A DNA stretch of 64,000 nucleotides, from assembly GCA_963741305.1 (NCBI GenBank), contig CAVUHL010000003.1, positions 4,774,001 to 4,838,000 of the forward strand, in the 5' to 3' direction. The position numbers and the translations under genes are program-made. The DNA comes from DATMER01 sp963741305. Its GTDB lineage: Bacteria > Acidobacteriota > Thermoanaerobaculia > Multivoradales > UBA5704. Below are positions 9,182 through 48,251 of this stretch, piece after piece (the first letter of the stretch is position 1; every line of letters starts with the position of its first letter). The notes below the pieces were generated by a model. It had not been told where the DNA came from. It ran no database searches and was given only the letters and a program-made list of their open reading frames with translations.

Positions 9182-9211
9182 ATCCTACATGACCAGACAT
9201 TGGTCCGTCAA
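9182..9211 (-). promoter_or_regulatory. Possible sigma-70 promoter with dyad in the spacer
   Basis: On the minus strand TTGACG (9206-9211) and TAGGAT (9182-9187) are 18 bp apart, upstream of the 8595-8987 gene with a leader of about 190 nt. The spacer contains GACCA-N5-TGGTC, a small dyad that could be an operator. Found by eye in an otherwise gene-less stretch. Confidence 0.35.
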
Positions 9212-9261
9212 GATACAATGTTGCAGTCCATTGGACCACGAACGGCGAGGACACATCTCCG

Positions 9262-9358
9262 TCTTCACGCCCCGAAGGGCTCCGGAGGTTTTTGGGGGAT
9301 ACCTACCTGGGGTTGAAACCCCAGGCTTTATGCCTACGCCCTATCGGGGCTCTCTGAT
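9262..9358. repeat. Dispersed palindromic repeat cluster
   Basis: Three small stem-loops in a row: GCCCCGAAGGGCTCC; CCTGGGGTT-GA-AACCCCAGG at 9306-9325 (9-bp perfect arms); and GCCCTATCGGGGC. This GGGGTTGAAACCCC type of short repeat is common between genes in soil bacteria of the Acidobacteria/Planctomycetes kind. No gene is seen in 8988-9718; the stretch holds this cluster, the 42-bp array and the terminator. Confidence 0.6.
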
Positions 9359-9425
9359 ATGAACCTGCGGGAGTCGCAATGAGTGGCCAGCCACCTGAAT
9401 CTGCTGGGTAGCCAGGTCTTACCGC

Positions 9426-9615
9426 GGGGTAGCTATATCTACCCGGCGGGTAGAGGCGTCTACCCCAGGGGTAGCTATGCCTACCCGGCAGGTAGAGGGG
9501 CCTACCCGCGGGGTAGCTATGCCTACCCGGCAGATAGAGGGGTCTACCTAAGGGGTAGCTCTGCCTACCCGGGGGGTAGAGGGTTCTACCTAACGGGTAG
9601 CTATGTCTACCCGGC
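9426..9615. repeat. 42-bp palindromic tandem array, 4.5 copies
   Basis: Units start at 9426, 9468, 9510, 9552 and 9594, exactly 42 bp apart. Each unit alternates GGGTAG and CTACCC so that neighbouring segments can pair in two ways (GGGTAG-N6-CTACCC, and CTACCC-GGC-GGGTAG, and GGTAGA-N4-TCTACC). Because 42 is a multiple of three the plus strand stays open and reads as a 14-residue repeat (GSYAYPAGRGVYPR), but there is no RBS and the palindromes explain the pattern, so I treat it as non-coding. No unique spacers, hence not CRISPR. Confidence 0.85.
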
Positions 9616-9663
9616 GGTTTGAGGGGTGTGAGCCCGGCCCAACGGGCCGGGTGCCCTTAAGGT

Positions 9664-9694
9664 AAAAACGGGAGAGGGGTCGTCCCCTCTCCCG
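9664..9694 (-). terminator. Perfect Rho-independent terminator ending the NRPS-A/B operon
   Basis: On the minus strand CGGGAGAGGGG pairs with CCCCTCTCCCG (11 bp, no mismatch, 4-nt loop, 9669-9694) and is followed by TTTTT. It lies 25 bp after the stop codon of the Asp-box protein, the last gene of the rightward-starting operon. A second stem (CCCGGCCC-AAC-GGGCCGGG, 9633-9651) follows directly. Confidence 0.9.
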
Positions 9695-9718
9695 CTCTCA
9701 CCCACCGCTGATCTGGTT

Positions 9719-11431
9719 CTACTTCTTGTCCTTGCCCTTGACCTCGGCGAAGAACACGTCGACGACGCCGTTGCGGTTGTCGGGCCAGGCCGCGAAGGTG
9801 CGGTTGCCGCCGGTGGCGATGCCGAGGTAGTCGCCGTGGCTGGAGTACAGGGCGTTGATGCCGACGTAGTTCGCCTGGCACCAGTTGCTGGTTACGTCGG
9901 AGACCTTGACCGGGGAGCCGAAGGTGGAGCCGCCGTTCTGCGACTGGATCCAGTAGGTGTCCACCAGCGAGCTCAGCGGGCCGGTGCGGCGCAGGCCGCC
10001 GCCCACCAGCACGGAGCACTCGACGTCCGTCGGGTCCGGCGTCGCCTGGGTCTCCAGGCTCTGCATGTAGATCACGTCCACGTCGCCGCCCGGCCGCACC
10101 GCGACCGTCGGCCAGAACCGCTTCACACCCGTGGCCGGGACCGGTGTGGTGATGCGCTTCGGCACGCTCCAGGTGGCGCCCCGGTTGTCCGACCAGGTGA
10201 TGTAGATGTCCGAGGACACCGCCGACTGGGCGGTGACCGCCGACGAGACCTGCTGCTCGGACTGGTAGAAGGTCACGTAGACGCGCCCCTTCTTGTTGCC
10301 CGAGGTGGCCACGGCGATGCGCGGCTGGTCGTTCATCCGGTTCTTGCCGTAGCCGACCGGCGGGTTCTCGCGCATGTTGTTGATGGTGGCGAGGAACTGG
10401 ACGGGGCCGAACGTGGCGCCGCCGTCGAGCGAGCGCGAGAAGGCGATCTTCGAGGTCGTGGACGCGCTGCCGTCCGTCGCGATGAACGGGCCGAACTGCC
10501 AGACCACGTAGACCTCGCCCTTCGTTCCGATGGCCGGAGCGGGCGCGACCTGCAGCATGCCGTTCAGGCCGCAGTTCTCCACCAGGTCGGGGCTCACCAC
10601 CACGGGGGTGCCCCAGGTGTCGCCGCCGTCATGGGTGGCGATGACCTCGATCTGGCCGGCGCCGGCGTTCAGGATGTTGCAGACCACGCGGATGTTGGAG
10701 TTCACGATGTAGGCGTCGCCGCTCCGGTCCTTGGCGGCGGCGATGGCCTGCCGGCTGTAGGCGTCGCCGGGCACGGCAGGGGGGATGATCTGGGCGTCGT
10801 CGAAGACGAAGGTGCCGGCGGCGAAGTGGCCGCGGTGGACGCCGAGGCCCACCGTGTTCGCGAAGGCGCCGCCATTCTGCATGCGGCTGGTGAAGTAGAA
10901 GACCTCGCCCTCCTCCTCCTCGTCGTCGTCATCCCCGTCGTCATCCCCGTCGTCGTCATCATCGTCGTCGTGGCCACTGCGGGCGGCGTACCGGTGGTGG
11001 TCGTCGTCATCGTCACCGTCGTCGTCATCATCGTCGTCGTCCGCTCGCCCTCCGCGGTCCACCCAGGAGTGGCCGACGGTGAAGGCAGGCCCCACGGGGA
11101 ACGGAGCGCCGGCGTCGGTCCAGGTCTCGCCGCCGTCGGTGGAGAAGCCATAGCCGGAGACGCCCGGCACGGCCGGCGGCGGGCAGGGCCGGAGCAGGCC
11201 GCAGAAGCCCTCGAAGTCATCCCAGCCGAGGAGCAGGTCGTCCCCGTCCTCGCTGGCCGCGAGGGTCGGAGTGTTGCGGGTCTGGAGACCCGCGGGGAAG
11301 AGCACCTGTGGAGCGTTGACCTGGACGTTCGGGCCCACGTCCGGGCCGCCCGCGAACGCGGCGCCCGCCGCGAGCAGGCCGGCGAAGCCCAGGGCCAGGA
11401 CGGACAGAAAGCGATGACTCTGTAATCTCAT
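9719..11431 (-). CDS. Secreted Asp-box (BNR / sialidase-fold) protein with poly-Asp tract
   Basis: A 570-residue secreted protein, probably a beta-propeller of the sialidase/BNR type. Signal peptide at residues 1-27 (MRLQSHRF, then a Leu/Ala core, cut near AFA-GG). At least five Asp-box motifs are visible: STDGGETW, THDGGDTW, SLDGGATF, SDNRGATW and SQNGGSTF. Residues ~131-178 are an insertion of almost pure Asp with a few Gly, His and Glu, coded by GAC/GAT runs; it sits between propeller blades and could bind calcium or other cations (inference). The start at 11431 has GGAGGA just before it. It is the last gene before the operon terminator, 109 bp after the second permease. No catalytic Arg triad of true sialidases was identified, so enzymatic activity is doubtful; a structural or sensing role is as likely. 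Confidence 0.8.
   Translation of the reverse strand: MRLQSHRFLSVLALGFAGLLAAGAAFAGGPDVGPNVQVNAPQVLFPAGLQTRNTPTLAASEDGDDLLLGWDDFEGFCGLLRPCPPPAVPGVSGYGFSTDGGETWTDAGAPFPVGPAFTVGHSWVDRGGRADDDDDDDDGDDDDDHHRYAARSGHDDDDDDDGDDDGDDDDEEEEGEVFYFTSRMQNGGAFANTVGLGVHRGHFAAGTFVFDDAQIIPPAVPGDAYSRQAIAAAKDRSGDAYIVNSNIRVVCNILNAGAGQIEVIATHDGGDTWGTPVVVSPDLVENCGLNGMLQVAPAPAIGTKGEVYVVWQFGPFIATDGSASTTSKIAFSRSLDGGATFGPVQFLATINNMRENPPVGYGKNRMNDQPRIAVATSGNKKGRVYVTFYQSEQQVSSAVTAQSAVSSDIYITWSDNRGATWSVPKRITTPVPATGVKRFWPTVAVRPGGDVDVIYMQSLETQATPDPTDVECSVLVGGGLRRTGPLSSLVDTYWIQSQNGGSTFGSPVKVSDVTSNWCQANYVGINALYSSHGDYLGIATGGNRTFAAWPDNRNGVVDVFFAEVKGKDKK
10904..11043. repeat. GAC/GAT trinucleotide microsatellite in the Asp-box gene
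   Basis: A run of CGTCGTCATC-type triplets on the plus strand encoding the poly-Asp tract on the minus strand, broken once by a short His/Arg/Ala segment (HHRYAARSGH). Its simple repeat nature makes length change by slippage likely. Confidence 0.8.
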
Positions 11432-11540
11432 GGTTCCTCCTGCCGCGGTCCGGTGGCTGCGACCGCGACGGACTGGCAGGCCGGACGGCGCCGGCCTCGT
11501 GAATGGAAAAACGGCAACGTGTACAACCCTCCCGCTCTTA

Positions 11541-13613
11541 TTAATGTGCCGCGCGGCGCGGAGAAGCGGGACTCTCCAAGCCAGCAACCTCGCCGGCTCC
11601 CTCGCCGAGCCGGCCGGACATGGCCGCCCAGACGGCCGCCGCGGCAAGCGCGAGCATCAGCGCGGCGAAGATCCCCACCAGCCGCACCTGGAAGCGGGCC
11701 TTCCAGGTCTGCTTGTCCAGACGCTCCTCCAGTGTCGCCACGTCGTACGGCGGCGCCTCGGGGGTGACGGCCAGGATCCCCTGCCGCAGCGCGGTTTCCA
11801 GGCTCTGCATGGAGACGCCGGCCCGCGGCCGGGCCAGGACGTTCAGGATCATGGGCAGGCGCACCGGCTGCTGCAGCACGGACAGGTAAAAGTCCGGCGC
11901 CGGGCGCTCATCCTGGAAGTACCCCTGGTAGCGGGCGTCGTCCACCACGCCGACCACCGTCAGCCACGGCCGCGGCTGCACCTTGCGGGCGCTGAATTTC
12001 ACGCGCTTGCCCAGCGGGCTCTGGCCCGGCCAGACCGCGGCGGCCAGGCTCTTGCTCATGATCACGTGGTAGCCCTGGGTGTCCTGGGAGGTGAACGCAC
12101 GCCCCTGGAGGACGGGGACGTCCATGATCTTGAAGAAGCCCGGGCTGACGCCTTGCGACAGGATGCGGTAGGTACCGTCATCGCTCCCGGGGTTGTCGTG
12201 GTCCTCGGCCGTGATGAACGCGCCGGCCCAGCCGTCGGTGGCCATGGCCGGGCCGGTGATGGCGACTTCCTCCACTTCCGGCAGCGCGGCGAGGCGGCGC
12301 AGGTACACCCCGGCCAGCACGGCCACGTCCGAGTCCTTGGCCCACTGCGGCTGGTCCAGGTTGAGGCGCATCGTGAGCAGGTTGTCCGTGCGGAAGCCAA
12401 GGTCCTGCTCCACCACCTTGCGGAAATCGCCGTTCAGCCCGCCCACGCGGACCAGGAGCCCGACGGCGAGGACGATCTGGACCAGAGCGGCGATCGCCAC
12501 GAGCACCCGCGTGGGGCGCCAGCGGGCCAGGAGGCCGATCAGCACGCCGCACACCACCGCCAGGCCGAGCAGGCCGGCAACGAGCGCCGGCCCTGGCGAG
12601 AAGCTGGCGAAAGCCGGGACCTTGAACCCGCTCGTGGGCATCAGGGCACGGACGCCCCAGGCGGCGAGGAGCACGCCCAGGACCGCTCCCACGATGGCAA
12701 CAGCAATACCGGCCCCAATACTCCTCCCAATCCCGGCATTGCGGAGCAGGCCCGCCGCGTTGACGACCGCCAGGAGCAGGAGGAGCGCCCCGGCCTTGAC
12801 CGCGGTGCGCATCCCGTCCTTGAGCTCGGCGACGAAAAGGAAGTCCCGCAGAGGCTGGAGCTTCACGCCGATCCCCCGGTTCTGGTCGGGGTACTGCTGC
12901 TCCAGGGCGGCGGTGATCCGGTTCATGTCCTCCTGCGCCTGCTCCAGCGTGACGCCGGGCTTGAGGCGCGCCGTGGCGTAGAGCCAGCGCATGCGCCGGA
13001 CCTCGATGTACTCCGCGCCCGGCACCATCGAAGAGGGGATCCAGAACTCGGCGGCGTCCATGGCGCCGCGGAAGCCTTCCGGCGCCACGCCGATCACCTG
13101 CCAATCCTTGCCGTTGAGGTTGACCGTTCGGCCCACGATGGCCGGGTCGGCCCCGAGCTCGCGCTGCCAGAGGCCGTAGCCGAGGACCACCACGGGATGG
13201 ACGAACGGCTCCGCGTCTTCCTGGGCCGTGAAGAAGCGGCCCAGGGCGGGCTCGATCCCCAGCGTCGCGAAGTAGGTGTGTGACACCAGCTCGCCCAACT
13301 GGCGCTTCAGCCCGTCGGCCGTGCGCAGGTTGAAGGCCACCGAGTCGGCGTCGGTAAAGACGGACATCGACTCGAAGACCTGGTTCTGCCGGCGCCAGTC
13401 GAGGAAGTCGAGGTGGCCGATGGCCCAGGGCTGGACCTCGCCCTTCTCCGTCATGATCCCGGCCAAGTGGACGAGCCGCGACGGCTCCTTGAACGGCAGA
13501 TCCTCCCAGAGCACCGCCTTGCCCGCGGCCAGGGCGGCGCCAAGGGCGCCGAAGGCCAGGGCCAGGACGAGGACGGCGGCGGCGGTCTTTCCGGTGTTGT
13601 AACGCGTTTCCAT
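11541..13613 (-). CDS. MacB/FtsX-type orphan permease, degenerate second copy
   Basis: A 690-residue membrane protein related to the permease encoded just upstream: both have the periplasmic MacB_PCD pattern (DFLDWRRQN, GELVSHTYFATLG, PALGRFF, PVVVLGYGLWQRELG, WQVIGVAPEGFRG) and the later GVSPGFFKIMDVPVLQGRAF block. It differs in two ways. The N-terminus lacks the usual LALGIGATAAMFTVVN start, and the C-terminus stops after one membrane segment, about 100 residues short of the neighbour, losing the last FtsX helices and the IAIRMSLGA motif. The ATG at 13613 is preceded by GGAGG at 9 nt; an alternative ATG at 13634 would overlap the upstream stop (ATGA). Probably a partner of the upstream permease in one complex; it may be decayed. 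Confidence 0.8.
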   Translation of the reverse strand: METRYNTGKTAAAVLVLALAFGALGAALAAGKAVLWEDLPFKEPSRLVHLAGIMTEKGEVQPWAIGHLDFLDWRRQNQVFESMSVFTDADSVAFNLRTADGLKRQLGELVSHTYFATLGIEPALGRFFTAQEDAEPFVHPVVVLGYGLWQRELGADPAIVGRTVNLNGKDWQVIGVAPEGFRGAMDAAEFWIPSSMVPGAEYIEVRRMRWLYATARLKPGVTLEQAQEDMNRITAALEQQYPDQNRGIGVKLQPLRDFLFVAELKDGMRTAVKAGALLLLLAVVNAAGLLRNAGIGRSIGAGIAVAIVGAVLGVLLAAWGVRALMPTSGFKVPAFASFSPGPALVAGLLGLAVVCGVLIGLLARWRPTRVLVAIAALVQIVLAVGLLVRVGGLNGDFRKVVEQDLGFRTDNLLTMRLNLDQPQWAKDSDVAVLAGVYLRRLAALPEVEEVAITGPAMATDGWAGAFITAEDHDNPGSDDGTYRILSQGVSPGFFKIMDVPVLQGRAFTSQDTQGYHVIMSKSLAAAVWPGQSPLGKRVKFSARKVQPRPWLTVVGVVDDARYQGYFQDERPAPDFYLSVLQQPVRLPMILNVLARPRAGVSMQSLETALRQGILAVTPEAPPYDVATLEERLDKQTWKARFQVRLVGIFAALMLALAAAAVWAAMSGRLGEGAGEVAGLESPASPRRAAH

Positions 13614-13630
13614 GGCGTCTTGCCTCCGGT

Positions 13631-16080
13631 TCATTCGGTGCGGAGCCCCATCACCGGCTCGAGTTTCGCGGCCCGCCGGGCCGGCAGGTAGTTGGCGGCG
13701 AGGGTCACCAGGAAGAGCACCAGCGCGGCGCCTCCCAGGATCAGCGGGTCGGTGGCGCTGACGCCGTGGAGCAGGCTCACCAGCCTGCGGCTCACCAGGA
13801 GGACGGCGCCCAGCCCCAGCACGAGGCCGACCGCCGCCAGCGCGGCGCCGCGCCCCACCACCATGCGCAGCACCTGGCCGCGGTCCGCGCCCAGGGACAT
13901 GCGGATCGCGATCTCGCGGGCGCGCTGCGCCGTGCTGTAGGCCACGACCCCGTAGATGCCGACCGAGGCCAGCACCAGCGCCATGAGCGTGAACAGGCTC
14001 ACCAGCACGATCTGGAACCGAGCCTTGGCGGTCTGATCGGAGAGCCGCTGCTCCAGCGTGGCCACGTCGTAGAGCGGCAGGTCGGGCGCGACCGCCTTCA
14101 TCTCCCGGCGCAGCGCCGCTTCCAGCCCCTGGGCCGCCGCGTCCGCCCTGGGCCGCACCAGGAAGTTCATGGTCAGCGGGCGCCAGGGCGCCTGCAGGAT
14201 CGGCAGGTAGACGTCGGCCGCCGGCTGATCGGCGGACATCAGCCCCTGGTGGCGGACGTCGGCGACCACGCCGATCACGGTGAACCAGGGGGAATCCGGA
14301 CGGGCGCCGTTCTTGAGGCGCTTGCCGAGCGGGTTCTGCCCCGGCCAGTGCTCGTCCGCCAGGGCCTTGCTCACCACCGCGCCCGGGGTCGTTTCCTGCT
14401 CGGTGAACAGGCGGCCCCGGACGACCGGGATGCCCAGCAGCCCGAAGTAGCCGGGACTGACCGAGTGCATGACCTGCGGGTAGGTGCCGTCGGTAGCGTC
14501 GCTGCGGTGGTCCTCGTAGAGGATGTAGGCGCCGGTCCACTCGTCCCCCGGCAGGGACGGGTTGGACATCTCGGCCTGGGCCACGCCGGGCACGGCCTTC
14601 AGGCGGTCCAGGTACTGGCGCACGAGCTGGATCACGGGCTCGTCCTCGGCGAACTTCGCGCCGCGGATGTCCACGCGGTAGGTGAGGAGGTTGTCCGGCT
14701 TGAAGCCGAGGTCCTGGTCGACCGCCTGGCGGAAGCCGCGGGCCATCAGGCCGGCGCACACGCAGAGGAACAGGGCGAGGGCCACCTGGGCCACCACCAC
14801 CGCGTTCTGGAAGCGCTGGCGCCCGAACCCCTTCATCGGCTGCTGGCCCTGGCGCGTGAGGGCGTGGGCGAGGTCGGCCTGGAAGGTGATCCACACCGGC
14901 ACCAGGCCGAACAGCACGCCGCAGAGGAGCGCCACGCCGATGATCGCGCCGATCACCTCGGGGCCCGCCGAGAGGTCCACGAAGCTCTGGAACTGCGCGC
15001 CGCTCACCGCCAGCAGCGCGGGCGTGGCCCACTGCGCCAGGACCAGGCCCAGGGCGGCGCCGATCAGCGAGAGCAGCAGGCTCTGGGTCAGGAGCTGGCG
15101 CAACAGGCGGCCGCGGTCGGCGCCCAGGGACATGCGGATGGCGTACGCGCGCTGCTCCGCGATCGCCCGCGTGAGCAGCAGGTTTGCCACGTTGATGCAG
15201 GCGATGAGCAGGAGGATGCAGGCGCCCGCGGTGAGCACCAGCAGGCCGGTGCGCAGCGGGCCGAACCAATGATCGCGGAGGCTGGAGGCCTTGACCCCCA
15301 CGCCGGTGTTGGTGTCGGGATACTCGCGGACGAGCACGCCGGCCAGACGGCTCATCTCGGCCTGCGCGCGCTCGACCGTGACGCCCGGGTTCAGGCGCGC
15401 CAGCACCTGCACCCAGCGCAGGCGCCGCGAAGTGAGGTAGAAGGGCCTGGGCGGCACCTGCGAGGGGACCCAGAGGTCGGCCCCGTCGTTGAGGCCGTGG
15501 AAACCCTCGGGCCCCACGCCGACGACGAGGTAGGGCCGGCCGTTCATCTGGAGCTGCCTGCCCACGATGGAGCGGTCGCCGCCGAACCGGCGCTGCCACA
15601 GGTCGTGGCTGAGCACGGTGACGTAGTCCTCCATCGGCTTCGAGTCCTCCTCGCGGGTGAAGAACCGGCCCACGGCGGGCTGCACGCCCAGCAGCGGGAA
15701 GTAGGTGTGGGAGACGAGCTCGCCGTCGAGGCGCTCGGAGTCCTGCTGCCCGTTGCCTTCGAGGTTGACCGCGAAGTCGCCGGGGGTGTAGACGGCCAGC
15801 TCTTCGAACACGCTGTTCTGCTTGCGCCAGTCTTCGAAGTCCATCTGGGAGATGGGCCAGTCCTTCACTTCGCCCTTCTCCTCGAACGTGCCGGTCAAAA
15901 CCACCAGGCGCGAGGCGTCCCGGTACGGCAGCTCGTTCAGCAGCAGCGCGTTCACGACGGTGAACATGGCGGCCGTGGCGCCGATTCCCAGCGCCAGGGT
16001 CAGGATGGCCGCGGTGGCAAAGCCCGGGCGGTTGGCAAGCTGCCGCATCCCGAGCCGAAGGTCTCTCATGAGGTTTTCCA

Positions 16081-16081
<1 letters not shown>
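13631..16081 (-). CDS. MacB/FtsX-type orphan permease (ADOP family)
   Basis: An 816-residue ABC-transporter permease of the ADOP type: an N-terminal helix with LALGIGATAAMFTVVNALLL, a periplasmic MacB_PCD domain (~residues 45-260), three membrane segments of a first FtsX unit (~280-420, ending near IAEQRAYAIRMSLGADRGRLL), a second periplasmic domain, and a second FtsX unit at the C-terminus (REIAIRMSLGADRGQVLRM...AANYLPARRAAKLEPV). This duplicated arrangement is the family hallmark. No ATP-binding subunit is encoded anywhere in the window, as the word orphan implies. The stop of NRPS-B and this ATG share one base (TGATG), so translation is coupled to the synthetase, which suggests a role in exporting or tolerating the peptide product. 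Confidence 0.9.
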
Positions 16082-31170
<15,089 letters not shown>

Positions 31171-31189
31171 CTTCTTGACCTCGCCGCGC

Positions 31190-45991
<14,802 letters not shown>

Positions 45992-46123
45992 CAATGCGCT
46001 GCAAATCCTTTCCGTCTCTCTTGCAGAAGGAGGGGCACAGCAGGTCCCGAGAGATCAGGGTGCAGGACGGCGCTCAAAGCGCGCCCTCGCCGGGCTTAAC
46101 TGCTTACAACACCGTGGGATGGA

Positions 46124-46900
46124 TCAGAGGGCGCCCATGCTGGCGCCACCGTCCACCTCCACGGTCCGGCCCGTGAAGAAATCGCACTCGAGGATGAACC
46201 TCACCGCCTGCCAGACCTCTTCCGGCCGGCCGAGCCGGCCGAGCGGGATCCCGGCCTTCAAGCGGGTGAGGGCCTCTTCGGAAAAACCTTCCAGGAACCC
46301 GGTCTCCGTGACGCCGGGAGCGACCCCGCCGACGCGGATACCATGGCGGGCCAGCTCCAGCGCCCAGGTACGGGTGCAGGCATCGAGGCCCGACTTCGAG
46401 GCGGAATAATTCGACTGTCCCGGATTGCCCGCACGGGCGATCGAAGACAGGTTGACGATCACTGCATCACGCGTGCCGGATTGGATGACGTGCGCCGCGA
46501 GCTCGCGGGCCATCAGGAATTGACCGGTCAGGTTTACGTCCACGACCTTGCGCCACTGCGCGAGCGGGAGCCTCTGCGCCTCCCCGCCGCCCTCATCGGG
46601 CTGGACGAGCAAACCGTCGCGGGCGATGCCGGCGCTGTTGACCAGGGCGTTCAACCCGCCCATCTGATCGGCCGCGCTGGCGACGAGCTCGGCCACCGAC
46701 GCCTCGTCCGTGATGTCGAGCTTGCCGACGAACACCTCGCCCGGCAGGTCCTCGGCCTCCGACGCCAGCCTGCGCAGCCCGGCGGCATTCGTATCGCCCG
46801 CCATGACCTTGGCGCCGGCGCGGACCAGTTCCAGGGCGAAGCACCCTCCCAGGCCCCCCGCCGCCCCCGTAACGATCGCGCGAACGTCCGACAACCTCAT
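46124..46900 (-). CDS. Short-chain dehydrogenase/reductase (FabG / 3-hydroxyacyl-CoA dehydrogenase type)
   Basis: A 258-residue NAD(P)-dependent oxidoreductase of the classical SDR family. Visible features: cofactor loop TGAAGGLGG (~residues 11-19), LVNSAGIARDG, the structural Asn in VVDVNLTG, catalytic Ser in NLSSIARAG and the YSASK active-site motif, and the late VAPGVTETGF and VDGGASMGAL segments. The longer loop between strands 4 and 5 (PDEGGGEAQRLP) resembles the HSD10-type 3-hydroxyacyl-CoA dehydrogenases. The start at 46900 gives a normal SDR N-terminus; no clear RBS. It lies 132 bp upstream of the FAAL-bearing NRPS-A and in the same direction, so it may make or process the 3-hydroxyacyl chain used by the ligase (inference from position and family). 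Confidence 0.88.
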   Translation of the reverse strand: MRLSDVRAIVTGAAGGLGGCFALELVRAGAKVMAGDTNAAGLRRLASEAEDLPGEVFVGKLDITDEASVAELVASAADQMGGLNALVNSAGIARDGLLVQPDEGGGEAQRLPLAQWRKVVDVNLTGQFLMARELAAHVIQSGTRDAVIVNLSSIARAGNPGQSNYSASKSGLDACTRTWALELARHGIRVGGVAPGVTETGFLEGFSEEALTRLKAGIPLGRLGRPEEVWQAVRFILECDFFTGRTVEVDGGASMGAL

Positions 46901-46991
46901 AGCCGAATGACAATACCATAAGCTGCCGCGCTGCGGCGAGGGTTGAGGGTAAGGTCGACTGTTCTCACGGCTACGTTCCTCCTTCACATGA

Positions 46992-48251
46992 ATGTACGCA
47001 AACCATAGGGAGCTCCCGCCACATTCCTGTGCCAGCTTCTTGACGAGCCGGATAGCCCCTGAGGAGTGGGATACGATCCAGCCCGTGCAAGCCGACCGCC
47101 CCCTCCTGATGATCCCCGGTCCCGTCGAAATCTCGCCAGCCGTGCTCGCCGCGGCATCCGGCCCGCCTCCCGGCCACGTCTCCCCCCGCCTGATCGAGGC
47201 CTTCGGCTCGTCGCTCGAGCGGATGCGCCAGGTCTGGCAGGCCGAGGCTGGTAGCCAGCCATTCCAGCCGTTCCTCCTTGCCGGCAGCGGCACGCTGGCC
47301 ATGGAAGCAGCGGCGGCCAACCTGATCGAGCCCGGGGACCGGGTCCTCGTGGTGATCACCGGCTTCTTCTCCGAGCGCATGGTGGAGATCCTGCGGAGGT
47401 ATGGAGCGGACGTCGTCCAGGTCACGGCGCCGGTCGGCGAGGCCCCTTCCCCCGAGGAGGTGGGCGAGATCCTGGCCAAGAGCCCATTCAAGGCCCTCTT
47501 CGCCACTCACGTGGATACCTCGACCGGCGTCCGAGTGGATCCCGAGCCTCTTTGCCGCCTGGCGCGGGAGGCGGGCATCCTCTCGGTCTTCGACGGCGTC
47601 TGCGCCACGGCCGGCGAACGCTTCGAGATGGCCGCCTGGGGTGCCGACCTCTACTTCACCGCCTCACAAAAGGCCATCGGCCTGCCACCCGGCCTCGCGC
47701 TGATGGTGGCGAGCGAGCGGGCCCTGGCAGCACGAGCAGCCCGCCGGTCCCCTCCACCCCCGCTCTACCTCGACTGGGAATCCTGGCTGCCGGTCCACCG
47801 TGCCTATGAAGAGCGGAAGCCGAGCTACCTCGCTACTCCAGCCACCTCGCTGGTGATGGCCCTGGAGGCCGGCCTCGGAGAAATCCTGGAGGATGGGATC
47901 GCAGCTCGAATTGCAGCCCACGAGCGAGCCGCCGCAGCGCTACACAACGCCTGGAGAGCCCTGGGCCTGCGCTCCGTGCCCCGGGAGGCCGTAACCGCCA
48001 ACACCCTCTCCGTCCTCCTCTTCCCCGAGGGGATCGACAGCGCTCTCCTGCCCAGGATCGCCGCCCGGGGAGTCATCGTGGCCGGAGGCCTCCACCCCGC
48101 CGTGAAGACAACCTCCTTCCGCATCGGCCACATGGGCTACACCGTGACCCGTCCGGATTACCTGAGGCGCACGGTGGAAGCGGTGGGAGGAGCGCTGCGG
48201 GAGATGGGGGCGGAGGTCGATCTCGACGCCGCCCTCATAGCGCTGCCATGA
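46992..48251 (+). CDS. Class V aminotransferase (alanine-glyoxylate / serine-pyruvate type)
   Basis: PLP enzyme of 419 residues transferring an amino group from alanine or serine to a small 2-oxo acid. Family marks: LLMIPGPVEISPAVL near the N-terminus, the AGSGTLAMEAA loop, FDGVCATAGERFEM, and the Schiff-base lysine in FTASQKAIGLPPG; the C-terminus ends with the small-domain FRIGHMGYTVTRPDYLRR block. The first ~30 residues precede the conserved part and have no visible RBS; an in-frame GTG at 47085 is a plausible true start. Divergent from the SDR gene across about 90 bp. Its stop overlaps the next start by 4 nt (ATGA), so it is co-translated with the small membrane protein. Probably central metabolism and not part of the NRPS pathway. 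Confidence 0.88.
   Translation: MYANHRELPPHSCASFLTSRIAPEEWDTIQPVQADRPLLMIPGPVEISPAVLAAASGPPPGHVSPRLIEAFGSSLERMRQVWQAEAGSQPFQPFLLAGSGTLAMEAAAANLIEPGDRVLVVITGFFSERMVEILRRYGADVVQVTAPVGEAPSPEEVGEILAKSPFKALFATHVDTSTGVRVDPEPLCRLAREAGILSVFDGVCATAGERFEMAAWGADLYFTASQKAIGLPPGLALMVASERALAARAARRSPPPPLYLDWESWLPVHRAYEERKPSYLATPATSLVMALEAGLGEILEDGIAARIAAHERAAAALHNAWRALGLRSVPREAVTANTLSVLLFPEGIDSALLPRIAARGVIVAGGLHPAVKTTSFRIGHMGYTVTRPDYLRRTVEAVGGALREMGAEVDLDAALIALP

Noticed and set aside
9426..9615. CRISPR array
   Set aside because: Repeat units are contiguous and similar along the full 42 bp; there are no unique spacers and no cas genes.
9383..9622. Small repeat protein (14-residue repeats) encoded by the 42-bp array
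   Set aside because: No RBS, GTG start only, and the stem-forming palindromes explain the pattern better; kept as a repeat.
11541..15599. A single 1,352-codon minus-strand protein covering both permeases
   Set aside because: The first ~660 codons are an out-of-frame reading of the upstream permease; only the part from 13613 matches a permease.
46901..47506. N-terminal extension of the SDR gene by ~200 residues
   Set aside because: The extension is antisense to the aminotransferase gene and has no SDR resemblance; the cofactor-binding motif starts right after the ATG at 46900.
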